Of a stretch of 64,000 nt of DNA, positions 56,294 to 64,000 are shown one piece after another. The stretch's first letter is position 1, and each line of letters starts with the position of its first letter. The DNA is from Variovorax paradoxus. Its GTDB lineage: Bacteria > Pseudomonadota > Gammaproteobacteria > Burkholderiales > Burkholderiaceae_C. The position numbers and the translations under genes were made by a program. The notes under the pieces are model-generated. The model did not search any database. It was not told where the DNA came from and saw only the letters and a list, made by a program, of their open reading frames with translations. The stretch lies in contig NZ_JAUSXL010000002.1 of the NCBI RefSeq assembly GCF_030815975.1, forward strand, positions 2,418,001-2,482,000, written 5' to 3'.

Positions 56294-57469
56294 ATGAACA
56301 CCGAACTCTGGCCCCCGCTCAGCGTGATCCGAAGTGCGCTCCAGGCCGCGGCCGCCGCGCCCGCAATGCCCGGCGTGTCCGGCGTGCCCGGCCATGAAGC
56401 CGGCGCGGCCGCCGTGGCGATGCCGGGCGCGGCATCCCACACGGCGCAGAGCGCCGCGCCCGAACCGCCGCGCGCCGTGCTCGATCTGCTGCTTCCTCTG
56501 ACCGAATTGGCGCGGCGCCGCGAGGCTGTTGCCCGGCGCGCTTTCACCGCGCGCTGGGCGCCGGGCCGCCTCGTGAGCGTGGTGCACGAAGGCCGATTGC
56601 TCGGCGTGCTGCTCGACCGCTGCATCCACGGCAATCTGTGGCAGGGCTGGATGGCCGCGGGCGAGGCCGACTGGGCCGGCCCTTTCGACGTGCTGCTCGA
56701 GCCCGATGACGAACCCTTCGAGCCGGCGTTCGGCTTGGTGCAGGCCTGGAACGTGCTCACGCTCGAACCGAGCCCGCAGCTGTGCGCGCGCGTGCTCGGC
56801 GAGGTCTCGGCCACGCGGCTGGCCGCGATCCGCGCGGTGCACGACGAGTGGGCCGCGCAGGTGCCGCTGTCCATCGCACCCGAACCCGGACGCATCGCGC
56901 TGCGCACCGTGGGCGGTGTGTTCCCGGTGCTGTCGGGCACGCCGCTCGGTGCGCAGGATCCGCGCGCGGACTACCAGGCGCTGTACCGCGCCGCCGGTCT
57001 GCAATTGAGCCCGGCGCAGGTGCAGTCCCCCGGCGCAGCGTCGGCCGTACCTGCCTTCCCGCGCGCCCGGCCGCAAGCGCGGCCCGAGGGCGGCTGGTGG
57101 GGCAGCATCCGGCGCTGGTTCGGTTCCGGCGGATGGATGCGTCCCGCGTTCGCGGTGCTGGCGCTGTTCGCGGTGGTGCAGAACGCCGGCCTGCTCGGCG
57201 GCCGCGGCGCGGAAGAAGACGATGTGCGCTTCCGCACCGTGCCCGCTGCACCCGTTGCAACGCAGGCCAACCTGGTCGTGCGCTGGAAGGATGGCGTGCG
57301 AGTGGACGAGGCCGACCGCCTGCTGCGCACGATGCCGGCCGAGGTGGTCGGCGGGCCGGGTGCGAACGGCGTCTGGCGGCTGCGCGCGGCTGATCCGGTG
57401 GGCGGCCTTGCGGTGCTCGCGGCATCGCCGCTGGTGGAATCGGCCGGGCCGGCCTCGGAGCGGCCATGA
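56294..57469 (+). CDS. One-pass membrane protein of T6SS locus, function unknown
   Basis: 391 residues from ATG 56294 (ATG 56258, overlapping the upstream stop, is an alternative). The cytoplasmic N-terminal two thirds is Ala/Pro-rich, with a folded stretch (VSVVHEGRLLGVLLDRCIHG). One TM helix follows (RPAFAVLALFAVVQNAGLLG, about residue 295). The C-terminal periplasmic tail (ANLVVRWKDGVRVDEADRLL) resembles a small alpha/beta peptidase-inhibitor or propeptide-like fold. No firm family. It lies between the sigma-like and caspase-like genes. Confidence 0.75.
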   Translation: MNTELWPPLSVIRSALQAAAAAPAMPGVSGVPGHEAGAAAVAMPGAASHTAQSAAPEPPRAVLDLLLPLTELARRREAVARRAFTARWAPGRLVSVVHEGRLLGVLLDRCIHGNLWQGWMAAGEADWAGPFDVLLEPDDEPFEPAFGLVQAWNVLTLEPSPQLCARVLGEVSATRLAAIRAVHDEWAAQVPLSIAPEPGRIALRTVGGVFPVLSGTPLGAQDPRADYQALYRAAGLQLSPAQVQSPGAASAVPAFPRARPQARPEGGWWGSIRRWFGSGGWMRPAFAVLALFAVVQNAGLLGGRGAEEDDVRFRTVPAAPVATQANLVVRWKDGVRVDEADRLLRTMPAEVVGGPGANGVWRLRAADPVGGLAVLAASPLVESAGPASERP

Positions 57470-57493
57470 GGCACGCCCTGCCCCTGTCTTTCT

Positions 57494-57590
57494 CCCTCCC
57501 CTTCCGGGGGAGGGCAGGGGTGGGGGCAAGCGGCATATCCACCGGGCGCTCTGCCTGCCCCCATCCCAGCCTTCCCCCGGAGGGGGAAGG
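57494..57590. repeat. Short inverted repeat carrying the caspase-like gene's RBS
   Basis: Left arm 57494-57528 (ccctccccttccgggggagg, then gcaggggtgggggca) and right arm 57556-57590 (tgcccccatcccagcc, then ttcccccggagggggaagg) are near-perfect complements. The right arm ends in agggggaaggag just before ATG 57595, so it includes the ribosome binding site. Confidence 0.75.
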
Positions 57591-57594
57591 AGCC

Positions 57595-59571
57595 ATGCGA
57601 TCTCGTTGTTTGCGGCTGCTGCTGTCGCTGGCGCTGCTTGTCTTCGGCAGCGCCGCCTTCGCCACCCCTCGCGCCCTGCTCGTCGGCGTCTCCGAACTCG
57701 TCAACCAGCCGCAGGCGCTGTGGCTGCAGGCGCCGCGCAACGACGTGATGCTGATGCGCGACGCACTGCAGAAGCAGGGTTTCGCAGCCGCCGACATCAC
57801 CGTGCTCGCCGACGGCGTGAGCGGCGCACTGCTGCCCGAAGCGCAGGCCATCCACGGTGCGCTCGGCCGGCTGCTCGCGCAATCGAGAAGCGGCGACTTC
57901 GTGCTGCTCTACTTCTCGGGCCACGGCACCCGCCTGCGCGACAGCGGCAAGCGCTACCAGGAGCCCGACGGCCTGTCGGAAAACTTTCTCGCACGCGATG
58001 TGCGCGGCACGCTCGGCAGCGACAACGCGCTCACGGGCGACCTGCGCGATGCCGATTTCGATGCCTGGATCCAGGCCTTCCTGGCGCGCAACGTGTTCGT
58101 CGCCTCCGTCTTCGACACCTGCTCGGCGAACTCGATGACCCGCAGCAGCACGGCCGACAGTCCGCTGGTTGCCGAAGGGCCGGCCGACGACGAGGTGCGC
58201 TGGCGCGGCCTGCGCACCGGCCAGCTGGTCGGTGCGCCCGGCCCGGCGGCGAGCGTCGCCATGGCGCGGCCGGCCGCGGCCGAGCCGGTGCCGCGCGCGC
58301 GCTATGTCGCGCTCTTCGCCTCCGAGAGCCACCAGATCACGCCCGAGCTGCGCCTGCCGCGCAAGAGCCGCAGTGCACGCCCGCAGGGCCTGCTGACCTG
58401 GGCCGTGGTGGAGGCGCTTTCGCGCAAGCCCGCCACCTGGCGCGACCTGTTCGACGGCGTGCTGGCCATCTATCCGCCGGTGATCGACGAACTCGCGCAA
58501 CGCTTTCCCACGCGCGAGCTGCCATCGCCGGTGGCCGAGGGCAATCTCGATGCGCCGATTTTTGCCAACCGCGCGCAGCCGGTTTCGACGCGCCCGGTCT
58601 GGCGCGCGCAGCGCTCCGGCGACACGCTGGTGCTGCAGGCCGGCCAGCTCGATGGCCTGGTGGCGCAGCAGCCGCTGCGCGTGCTGGCCACGATGGAAGA
58701 CGGCACGCTGCGCAGCGCCGAGGGCCTGCTCTTGCAGGCCTACACCGACAAGGCGCGCATGGCCGTGCCGCCCGCGCTGCGCGAACTGTCCGGCGCCGCG
58801 CTCTGGAACATCACGCCGCTTCGCGAACCGGCTGCGGCCGCGCTGCGCGTGCGCGCGGAGCAGGGCCTGCCGCCCGGGCTGAGTCTCGAATACCCCGCCT
58901 CAGTCATCGCGGTGGGCGAGGCGGACGATGCCGACGTGCGCTGGAGCGGCACCCGGCTCGAAGTGCTCTCGCCCTCGCTCGGCGCGGGCGCAAGGCCTTT
59001 GCCGGCCGATTCCGCGGCGGCCCGCCGGCAGCTCGAAATGCTGGCCCGGCTCAAGTGGCTCAACCAGCTCTACACCATCGCCAGGGATGCGCAGTTCGAC
59101 GGTTTCGACGCGGTATTCGAAGTGTGGAACGGCGATCGCCTGGTGCGCAGCGGCCCGGCCCGGCAGGCCGGCGCCCGGCTGCTGCCGCTGCACAGCGGCG
59201 AACGCGCCGTGCTCAACGTGCGCAACACCACCGGGCGCTCGGTGGACCTCGTCGTCGTCGGCATCGACCCGCAGGGCGGCGCGCGCCAGGTCTACCCCGA
59301 GGACTCGGGCGAGAGCAACCGCTTCAAGCGCGGCACGCGCGACGCGCCCTCCGCCAAGCGCTTCGAGCTGCCCTGGTTCAACGCCGAAGGCGGCCGGCTG
59401 CTGGTGCTGGCCGCGCCCGCCGTGCCCTACAGCGCGCCGCGCCTGTTCGGCGCGGGCGCGGCCGATGCGGTGTCCCAAGTGCGGGTGCGCGGCGCCCTGC
59501 AGCAAGACAGCGAGCGGCAGACCTTTGCCGCGATGGTTCATTGGGCGGGCGACGCTTCGTCCGCCAGGTAA
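57595..59571 (+). CDS. Secreted caspase-like (C14) protein with DUF4384-type C-terminus
   Basis: 658 residues from ATG 57595. Signal peptide (LRLLLSLALLVFGSAAFA). The caspase fold follows: ALLVGVSELVNQPQALWLQ, then FVLLYFSGHGTRLRDSG with His110, then VASVFDTCSANSMTR with Cys176. After a variable middle, residues about 560-640 (FEVWNGDRLVRSGPARQAG) resemble the DUF4384-like module also seen on the T6SS kinase. An alternative start at 57466 would translate the repeat and is rejected. A periplasmic protease or pseudo-protease in the T6SS assembly or regulation is inferred. Confidence 0.88.
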   Translation: MRSRCLRLLLSLALLVFGSAAFATPRALLVGVSELVNQPQALWLQAPRNDVMLMRDALQKQGFAAADITVLADGVSGALLPEAQAIHGALGRLLAQSRSGDFVLLYFSGHGTRLRDSGKRYQEPDGLSENFLARDVRGTLGSDNALTGDLRDADFDAWIQAFLARNVFVASVFDTCSANSMTRSSTADSPLVAEGPADDEVRWRGLRTGQLVGAPGPAASVAMARPAAAEPVPRARYVALFASESHQITPELRLPRKSRSARPQGLLTWAVVEALSRKPATWRDLFDGVLAIYPPVIDELAQRFPTRELPSPVAEGNLDAPIFANRAQPVSTRPVWRAQRSGDTLVLQAGQLDGLVAQQPLRVLATMEDGTLRSAEGLLLQAYTDKARMAVPPALRELSGAALWNITPLREPAAAALRVRAEQGLPPGLSLEYPASVIAVGEADDADVRWSGTRLEVLSPSLGAGARPLPADSAAARRQLEMLARLKWLNQLYTIARDAQFDGFDAVFEVWNGDRLVRSGPARQAGARLLPLHSGERAVLNVRNTTGRSVDLVVVGIDPQGGARQVYPEDSGESNRFKRGTRDAPSAKRFELPWFNAEGGRLLVLAAPAVPYSAPRLFGAGAADAVSQVRVRGALQQDSERQTFAAMVHWAGDASSAR

Positions 59572-59605
59572 CGACAGACAACCGGATTTTTCTCAGGAGA
59601 TCGAC

Positions 59606-60163
59606 ATGAGCTGGACCTACGATGGAAAACTGGACCCCGACGAGGCCCTGCGCCTGCTCGACTATCTGTCGGGCGAATCGGGTAACGACTTCGCGATGAT
59701 GATCGAGAGCAAGGGCTCGCCGATCGAAGGAGAGTCCAAGCGCACGTACGAAGACGGCAAGCAGCGCATGGACATCGGCGGCTATTCGTACAAGTCCGAC
59801 GTCGTCATTCCGCCCGGCTCCAGCAAGGGCAAGCTGCGCAACCACGCCTTCATCGTGATCCGCGACTGCGATGCGGCCACGGCCTCCATCGCCAGCCTGC
59901 TGAAGAACCAGGACAGCGACCTGAAGGTGACCATCTCGGTCTTCAAGGCCGGTGGCGACAGTTCCAAGGACCAGCAGTCGCACCTCGAATTCGTGCTTGA
60001 AGGCGCGCGCGTGAACTGCCACGCCATCGTCACCGGCGGCACGCCCAAGCGGCCCTGCGACCTGATCTTCTTCGACTACACGAAGCTGGAGATCCGTTCG
60101 GCGCCGCAGCAGCAGACGGGCGCACGGGGTGCCGTTCGCACCTGCACCTTTGCGGGGAACTGA
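59606..60163 (+). CDS. hcp: Type VI secretion tube protein Hcp (TssD)
   Basis: 185 residues. Hcp hexamers stack into the inner tube. Conserved parts: the middle FAMMIESKGSPIEGES, then GGYSYKSDVVIPPG and KVTISVFKAGGDSSKDQQSH, then CDLIFFDYTKLEI. RBS caggaga precedes ATG 59606. It is the first gene of the hcp-tagJ-tssE-tssF-tssG run. Confidence 0.9.
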   Translation: MSWTYDGKLDPDEALRLLDYLSGESGNDFAMMIESKGSPIEGESKRTYEDGKQRMDIGGYSYKSDVVIPPGSSKGKLRNHAFIVIRDCDAATASIASLLKNQDSDLKVTISVFKAGGDSSKDQQSHLEFVLEGARVNCHAIVTGGTPKRPCDLIFFDYTKLEIRSAPQQQTGARGAVRTCTFAGN

Positions 60164-60164
60164 C

Positions 60165-61001
60165 ATGGCCAGCTCCGCCGAACTCCTCAAGTCCGCCGAC
60201 CCCGTCGCCGCGCTCAAGGCCCTGAGCGACGAGGTGCGCGCCAAGCCCGCCGACAGCAGGCACCGCGTCTTCATGGCGCAGCTGCTGTGCGTGCTGGGCC
60301 AGTGGGAACGCGCGCTCAACCAGCTCACCGTCGCGGCCGAGCTCGATGCGCTCGCCGTTCCCATGAAGCAGGTGTACGGCGACGCCGTGCGCTGCGAAGG
60401 CCTGCGCGCCGAGGTGTTTGCCGGCACGCGAACGCCCATGGTCTTCGGCCAGCCCGACGAATGGCTGGCGCTGCTCATCGAATCGCTGCTGCGCCAGGGC
60501 CGAGGCGAGAGCGAGCTCGCCGAAGACCTTCGCCAGCGGGCCTTCGACGGCGCACCCGCCATCGCCGGCACCATCGACGGCGCGCCCTTCGAATGGCTGG
60601 CCGATGCCGACATGCGCCTGGGCCCCGTGCTCGAAGCCTTCGTCAACGGCAAGTACTACTGGATTCCCTACGCCCGGCTCGCGCACATCAAGATCGAGCC
60701 GCCCGAGGACCTGCGCGACTGCGTCTGGATGCCCGCGCACCTGCAGTTCGAGAACGGCGGCGAAACGCTGGCGCTCATTCCCACCCGCTACGAAGGTACC
60801 GAGAAGAGCGAAGACGGCGAGCTGCTTCTCGCGCGCAAGACCGAGTGGCGCGAACTGCGCCCCGAGGTCTGGGCCGGCTGCGGCCAGCGCGTGCTCGGCA
60901 GCGACGCCGGCGAGTACGCGCTCATGGATGTGCGAGAGATCCTCTTCACGCCGGCCGCCTCTGCCGCACCGCAGGACGGCCCCGGCGACGCAGGCGGTTG
61001 A
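60165..61001 (+). CDS. tagJ: Type VI accessory protein TagJ (ImpE)
   Basis: 278 residues. TagJ interacts with the sheath (TssB) in several systems. N-terminal TPR-like helices (HRVFMAQLLCVLGQWERALN) are followed by the ImpE core (PFEWLADADMRLGPVLEAFV, YYWIPYARLAHIKIE, and RYEGTEKSEDGELLLARKTEW). It is separated by one base from hcp, and its stop overlaps or nearly overlaps tssE. Confidence 0.94.
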   Translation: MASSAELLKSADPVAALKALSDEVRAKPADSRHRVFMAQLLCVLGQWERALNQLTVAAELDALAVPMKQVYGDAVRCEGLRAEVFAGTRTPMVFGQPDEWLALLIESLLRQGRGESELAEDLRQRAFDGAPAIAGTIDGAPFEWLADADMRLGPVLEAFVNGKYYWIPYARLAHIKIEPPEDLRDCVWMPAHLQFENGGETLALIPTRYEGTEKSEDGELLLARKTEWRELRPEVWAGCGQRVLGSDAGEYALMDVREILFTPAASAAPQDGPGDAGG

Positions 61002-61003
61002 AC

Positions 61004-61519
61004 GTGGCCGAACTCACCGCCCAGGAACGCCTGCAGCCGTCGCTGCTCGACCGACTGGTCGACAACGCGCCCACCGAAAAGCGCGAGAGCGACGAGAAGC
61101 GCACGCTCACCAAGCAGGCACTGCGCTCGGCTGTGCTGCGCGACCTGAGCTGGCTCTTCAACGCCACCGGCTTCGGGCTTGCCATGGACGACAAGCAATA
61201 CCCGAACGCCGCGCGCTCGGTCATCAACTACGGATTGCCTATGCTGTCTGGCCAGTTCACCTCGTCGGTGCAGCGTGTCAGCATGGAACAGGCTTTGAAG
61301 AACGCAATCCTGCAGTTCGAGCCGCGCATTTTGTCCCGCACTCTCGAAGTTGAACTCGTCATGGAAGGCTCGGCACTCGACTCGCACAACAGCATCGGCC
61401 TGCAGATCCGCGGCATGCTGTGGGCGCAGCCCGTGCCCCTCGAGTTCCTGATGCGAAGCCGTGTAGACCTGGAAGAAGGACGCATCGAGATCGTGGACAT
61501 GGCGCAAAACCCAAGGTAA
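61004..61519 (+). CDS. tssE: Type VI baseplate subunit TssE (gp25-like)
   Basis: 171 residues with GTG 61004. TTG 60998, overlapping the tagJ stop, is an alternative in the same frame. Landmarks: RLQPSLLDRLVD opening, ALRSAVLRDLSWLFNATGF, SVINYGLPMLSGQ, and IQFEPRILSRTL-like (AILQFEPRILSRTLEVEL) matching gp25 of phage T4. TssE joins the baseplate hub to TssFG. Confidence 0.94.
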   Translation: MAELTAQERLQPSLLDRLVDNAPTEKRESDEKRTLTKQALRSAVLRDLSWLFNATGFGLAMDDKQYPNAARSVINYGLPMLSGQFTSSVQRVSMEQALKNAILQFEPRILSRTLEVELVMEGSALDSHNSIGLQIRGMLWAQPVPLEFLMRSRVDLEEGRIEIVDMAQNPR

Positions 61520-61526
61520 GTCCGAC

Positions 61527-63419
61527 ATGGACCCTCGGCTGCTGAACCTGTATGAACAGGAACTGCGCTACTTCCGCGAGAGCTCCTCGGAGTTCGCGCG
61601 CGCCTTTCCGAAGATCGCGCACCGCCTGGGCATCGAGGGCCAGGAGGTCGCCGATCCCTACGTCGAGCGGCTGATCGAGGCCACGGCCTTCCTGTCGGCC
61701 CGCGTCAACCTCAAGCTCGATGCCGAATACCCGCGCTTCACGGGCCACCTGCTCGACATCGTCTATCCGAATTTCCTCGCGCCCACGCCGGCGATGGCGG
61801 TCGTCTCGTTCTCGCCCGATCTCGACGATGCCAACCTCGCGACCGGGCCGAAGCTGCCGCGCGGCGCCGGGCTGCGCGCGCGCCAGGCCGTGGGGCAGAA
61901 CACGCATTGCGAGTTCCGCACCTCGAGCGCGCTGCGCATCTGGCCAATCGAGATCCAGCGCGCCCAGTACTTCACCTATGCGCCCGACCTGCCGCTCGGC
62001 ACGCACCCCCAGTCGCGCGCCATCCGCGGCGGCCTGCGCATTGCGCTGCATGCGACGGCGGGGCTCAACTTCAGCCAGATCGCGCTCGACGACCTGGTGC
62101 TGCATCTAGGCGGCGCCGAAGACGTGGCGTGGCAGCTGCAGGAGTGCGCGCTGGGCCAGCCCATCGGCGTGATGGTGCGGCCGCTGTCGCCCACCGGTGC
62201 GCTGCAGGGCGCGGCGCAGAGCCTGCCGGCCACCGCGATCCAGCCCGTCGGCTTCGAGGACGATGAAGCGCTGCTGCCGGTCACGGCCACCGGCTTCTCG
62301 GGCTTTCGCCTGCTGCAGGAGTACTTCGCGTTTCCGCAGCGCTTCCAGTTCCTGCGCATTGCCGGGCTGCAACCGGTGCTCGCGGCGATGCCGGTCGTCG
62401 ACGTCGAGCTCGTGCTGCTGTTCTCGCGCGGCGATGCGGCGCTCGAAAAACTGGTGAGCGCCGACAACGTGCAGCTGCACTGCGTGCCGGTGGTCAATCT
62501 GTTCAACAAGCGGCTCGACCGCGTGCCGCTGACCGAAGGCGTGAGCCAGTTCCACCTGGTGCCCGACCGCACGCGGCCGCAGGATTTCGAGGTGCACACC
62601 GTCACCGAGGTCATCGGCCACGGCGCGCCCGGCGCCGATGCAGCGGCGGCCGAACAGGTGTTCCGCCCCTTCTATTCGGCCTTCCATGGCACGCGGCACA
62701 GCCACCCGGCCTACTTCACGACCACGCGCGAGCCGCGGATGCTGTCGGTGCGCCAGCGTACCGAGGGCCATCGCAGCAGCCACATCGGCTCCGAGGTCTA
62801 CATGCAGATCGTCGATCCGCAGCAGGCGCCGTACGCCGCCACGCTGCGGCAGCTCGCGGTGGCCGCGCTGTGCACCAACCGCGACCTGCCGCTCCTGATG
62901 CCACTCGGACGCGACAACGACTTCGACTGCGTCGACTCCTTTCCCGTGCAGCGGGTGCGCATGGTGCGCGGGCCTTCGCGGCCGGTGTCGCCGGTGGTGA
63001 GCCAGGGGCTGGGCTGGCGGGTGGTCGATCACCTTGCGCTCAACTACCTGTCGATCTCCGACAGCACGCCGGAACAGGGCGCTGCCGCATTGCGCGAAAC
63101 GCTGATGCTCTATGCCACGCATGCCGACGAGATGCGCCAGGGCCAGGTGCGCGGGCTGCTCTCGGTCAGAGCGAAGCCCGTGGCGCGCCGCCTGCCGCTC
63201 AAGGGACCGATCGCCTTCGGGCGCGGGCTCGAAGTGACGCTCGAGGTCGACAAGGACGCATTCCATGGCCACAGCGTGTTCCTGTTCGGCGCGGTGATGG
63301 CGCGCTTTCTCGCGCGCCACGTGGAGGTCAACCACTTCGTCGAGACCGTGCTGCGCGTGGCGGGCAAGGGCGAGACCATGCGATGGAGGCCGCTGTGCGG
63401 GACCCGGCAGATTCTGTAG
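61527..63419 (+). CDS. tssF: Type VI baseplate subunit TssF
   Basis: 630 residues. TssF pairs with TssG in the baseplate wedge. It opens DPRLLNLYEQELRYFRESS and continues FARAFPKIAHRLGIEG and DPYVERLIEATAFLSARVN. Later SVRQRTEGHRSSHIGSEV and VPLTEGVSQFHLVPDRTRP match the family. ATG 61527 follows tssE by 7 bases. Its end overlaps tssG by 37 bases. Confidence 0.97.
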   Translation: MDPRLLNLYEQELRYFRESSSEFARAFPKIAHRLGIEGQEVADPYVERLIEATAFLSARVNLKLDAEYPRFTGHLLDIVYPNFLAPTPAMAVVSFSPDLDDANLATGPKLPRGAGLRARQAVGQNTHCEFRTSSALRIWPIEIQRAQYFTYAPDLPLGTHPQSRAIRGGLRIALHATAGLNFSQIALDDLVLHLGGAEDVAWQLQECALGQPIGVMVRPLSPTGALQGAAQSLPATAIQPVGFEDDEALLPVTATGFSGFRLLQEYFAFPQRFQFLRIAGLQPVLAAMPVVDVELVLLFSRGDAALEKLVSADNVQLHCVPVVNLFNKRLDRVPLTEGVSQFHLVPDRTRPQDFEVHTVTEVIGHGAPGADAAAAEQVFRPFYSAFHGTRHSHPAYFTTTREPRMLSVRQRTEGHRSSHIGSEVYMQIVDPQQAPYAATLRQLAVAALCTNRDLPLLMPLGRDNDFDCVDSFPVQRVRMVRGPSRPVSPVVSQGLGWRVVDHLALNYLSISDSTPEQGAAALRETLMLYATHADEMRQGQVRGLLSVRAKPVARRLPLKGPIAFGRGLEVTLEVDKDAFHGHSVFLFGAVMARFLARHVEVNHFVETVLRVAGKGETMRWRPLCGTRQIL

Positions 63420-64000
63420 CTGTAGCCGCGCGGGTCGACACCGCATTGCGTGGGTGGTCGGCACAGCCGTGGTCCTACGACTATTTTGCGGTGCTGCGCC
63501 GGCTGGAATCGGTGGCCGCGACCACGCCGCGCTGGGGCCGCGCATTGCTGCCGAGCGCGGAGCCGGTGCGCGTGGGGCAGGAGCCGTCGCTTTCGTTCGC
63601 GCCGGCCAGCTTCAGCCGCTTCGAGCCGGCCAGCGCGTATTCGCCGCCGCGCCTGCGCCAGCATTTCTTCAGCTATGTGGGCCCCAACGGTCCGCTGCCG
63701 GTGCACCTGAGCGACTTCATCCGCGAGCGCAGCCTGAATCATGGCGACCCGACCTGGCTGGCCTTTCTCGACAGCTTTCTGCACCGCTTCTCGCTGCACT
63801 TCTATCGCGCATGGGCACAGGCGCGGCCCGCGGTGGCACTCGACCGGCCGGGCGAGGACCGCTTCCGCCTGCAGGTTGGCGCGTTCGTGGGCATCGGCAC
63901 GCCGGGCCGCATCGAGCGCGACGAGGTGCACGACGATGCCCGCCTTCATTTTTCAGGCTGGCTCGCGCGGCGCGTGCACAACGCCGAGAGCGTGGAGTCG
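63383..64000 (+). CDS. tssG: Type VI baseplate subunit TssG, C-terminus beyond window
   Basis: ATG 63383 lies inside the end of tssF. The 206 codons in the window encode WSYDYFAVLRRLESVAAT, LRQHFFSYVGPNGPLPVHLS, and WLAFLDSFLHRFSLHFYRAW, the TssG N-terminal signature. The gene runs off the right edge. It pairs with TssF in the baseplate. Confidence 0.95.
   Translation, partial: MEAAVRDPADSVAVAARVDTALRGWSAQPWSYDYFAVLRRLESVAATTPRWGRALLPSAEPVRVGQEPSLSFAPASFSRFEPASAYSPPRLRQHFFSYVGPNGPLPVHLSDFIRERSLNHGDPTWLAFLDSFLHRFSLHFYRAWAQARPAVALDRPGEDRFRLQVGAFVGIGTPGRIERDEVHDDARLHFSGWLARRVHNAESVES

Overview
The window is very GC-rich chromosomal DNA from a betaproteobacterium, most likely a Comamonadaceae member such as Variovorax. 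This is inferred from gene content (apaG/rpe, the thiL-pgpA-pncC set, a Gcr-type 'recombinase' membrane protein, TagF/TagJ-type T6SS, tandem PhnD-like binding proteins), frequent ATGA/GTGA gene overlaps, and palindromic intergenic repeats. I saw no tRNA, rRNA, CRISPR array, transposase or phage gene.

Positions 1-23.7 kb are mostly housekeeping and stress genes. In order they are: a kinase-like protein (cut by the edge), an FMN-binding glutamate-synthase-family protein, UPF0149/SEC-C, an MFS transporter, GNAT and NTF2-like proteins, pncC and pgpA, an opposite-strand MFS gene, thiL, an isochorismatase-type hydrolase divergent from a frameshifted GlxA-type regulator, and a coupled trio (Gcr-like membrane protein, CPA2 antiporter, YbdK-type ligase). 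These are followed by apaG/rpe, an aspartoacylase-like enzyme, a minimal NHEJ pair (Ku plus stand-alone LigD polymerase domain), a transglutaminase-like protein, and a large-subunit catalase coupled to a 55-residue membrane protein.

Positions 23.9-36.1 kb are an unusual surface/secretion island. A secreted TPR-CHAT protease-like protein is followed by a palindromic element, a two-partner secretion pore (TpsB), a roughly 1,750-residue TpsA exoprotein with all its mature cysteines near the C-terminus, a SPASM-like radical SAM protein and a family-2 glycosyltransferase. A second glycosyltransferase converges from the other strand. TpsA and the radical SAM gene each carry a one-base insertion in a homopolymer.

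Positions 36.1-43.6 kb are a sensory block: two hybrid histidine kinases, a DUF534/TrpX-like binding protein, a perfect CRP-type palindrome, and two tandem PhnD-like binding proteins with no transporter subunits.

Positions 43.7-64.0 kb are a type VI secretion locus: tssK, tssL, tssM, tagF, a 585-bp long inverted repeat, a Ser/Thr kinase with DUF4384, a MltA-type lytic transglycosylase, a sigma-like protein, a one-pass membrane protein, a secreted caspase-like protein with DUF4384-like C-terminus, hcp, tagJ, tssE, tssF and tssG (cut by the edge). Repeat elements sit between several of these genes and may divide the locus into expression units.
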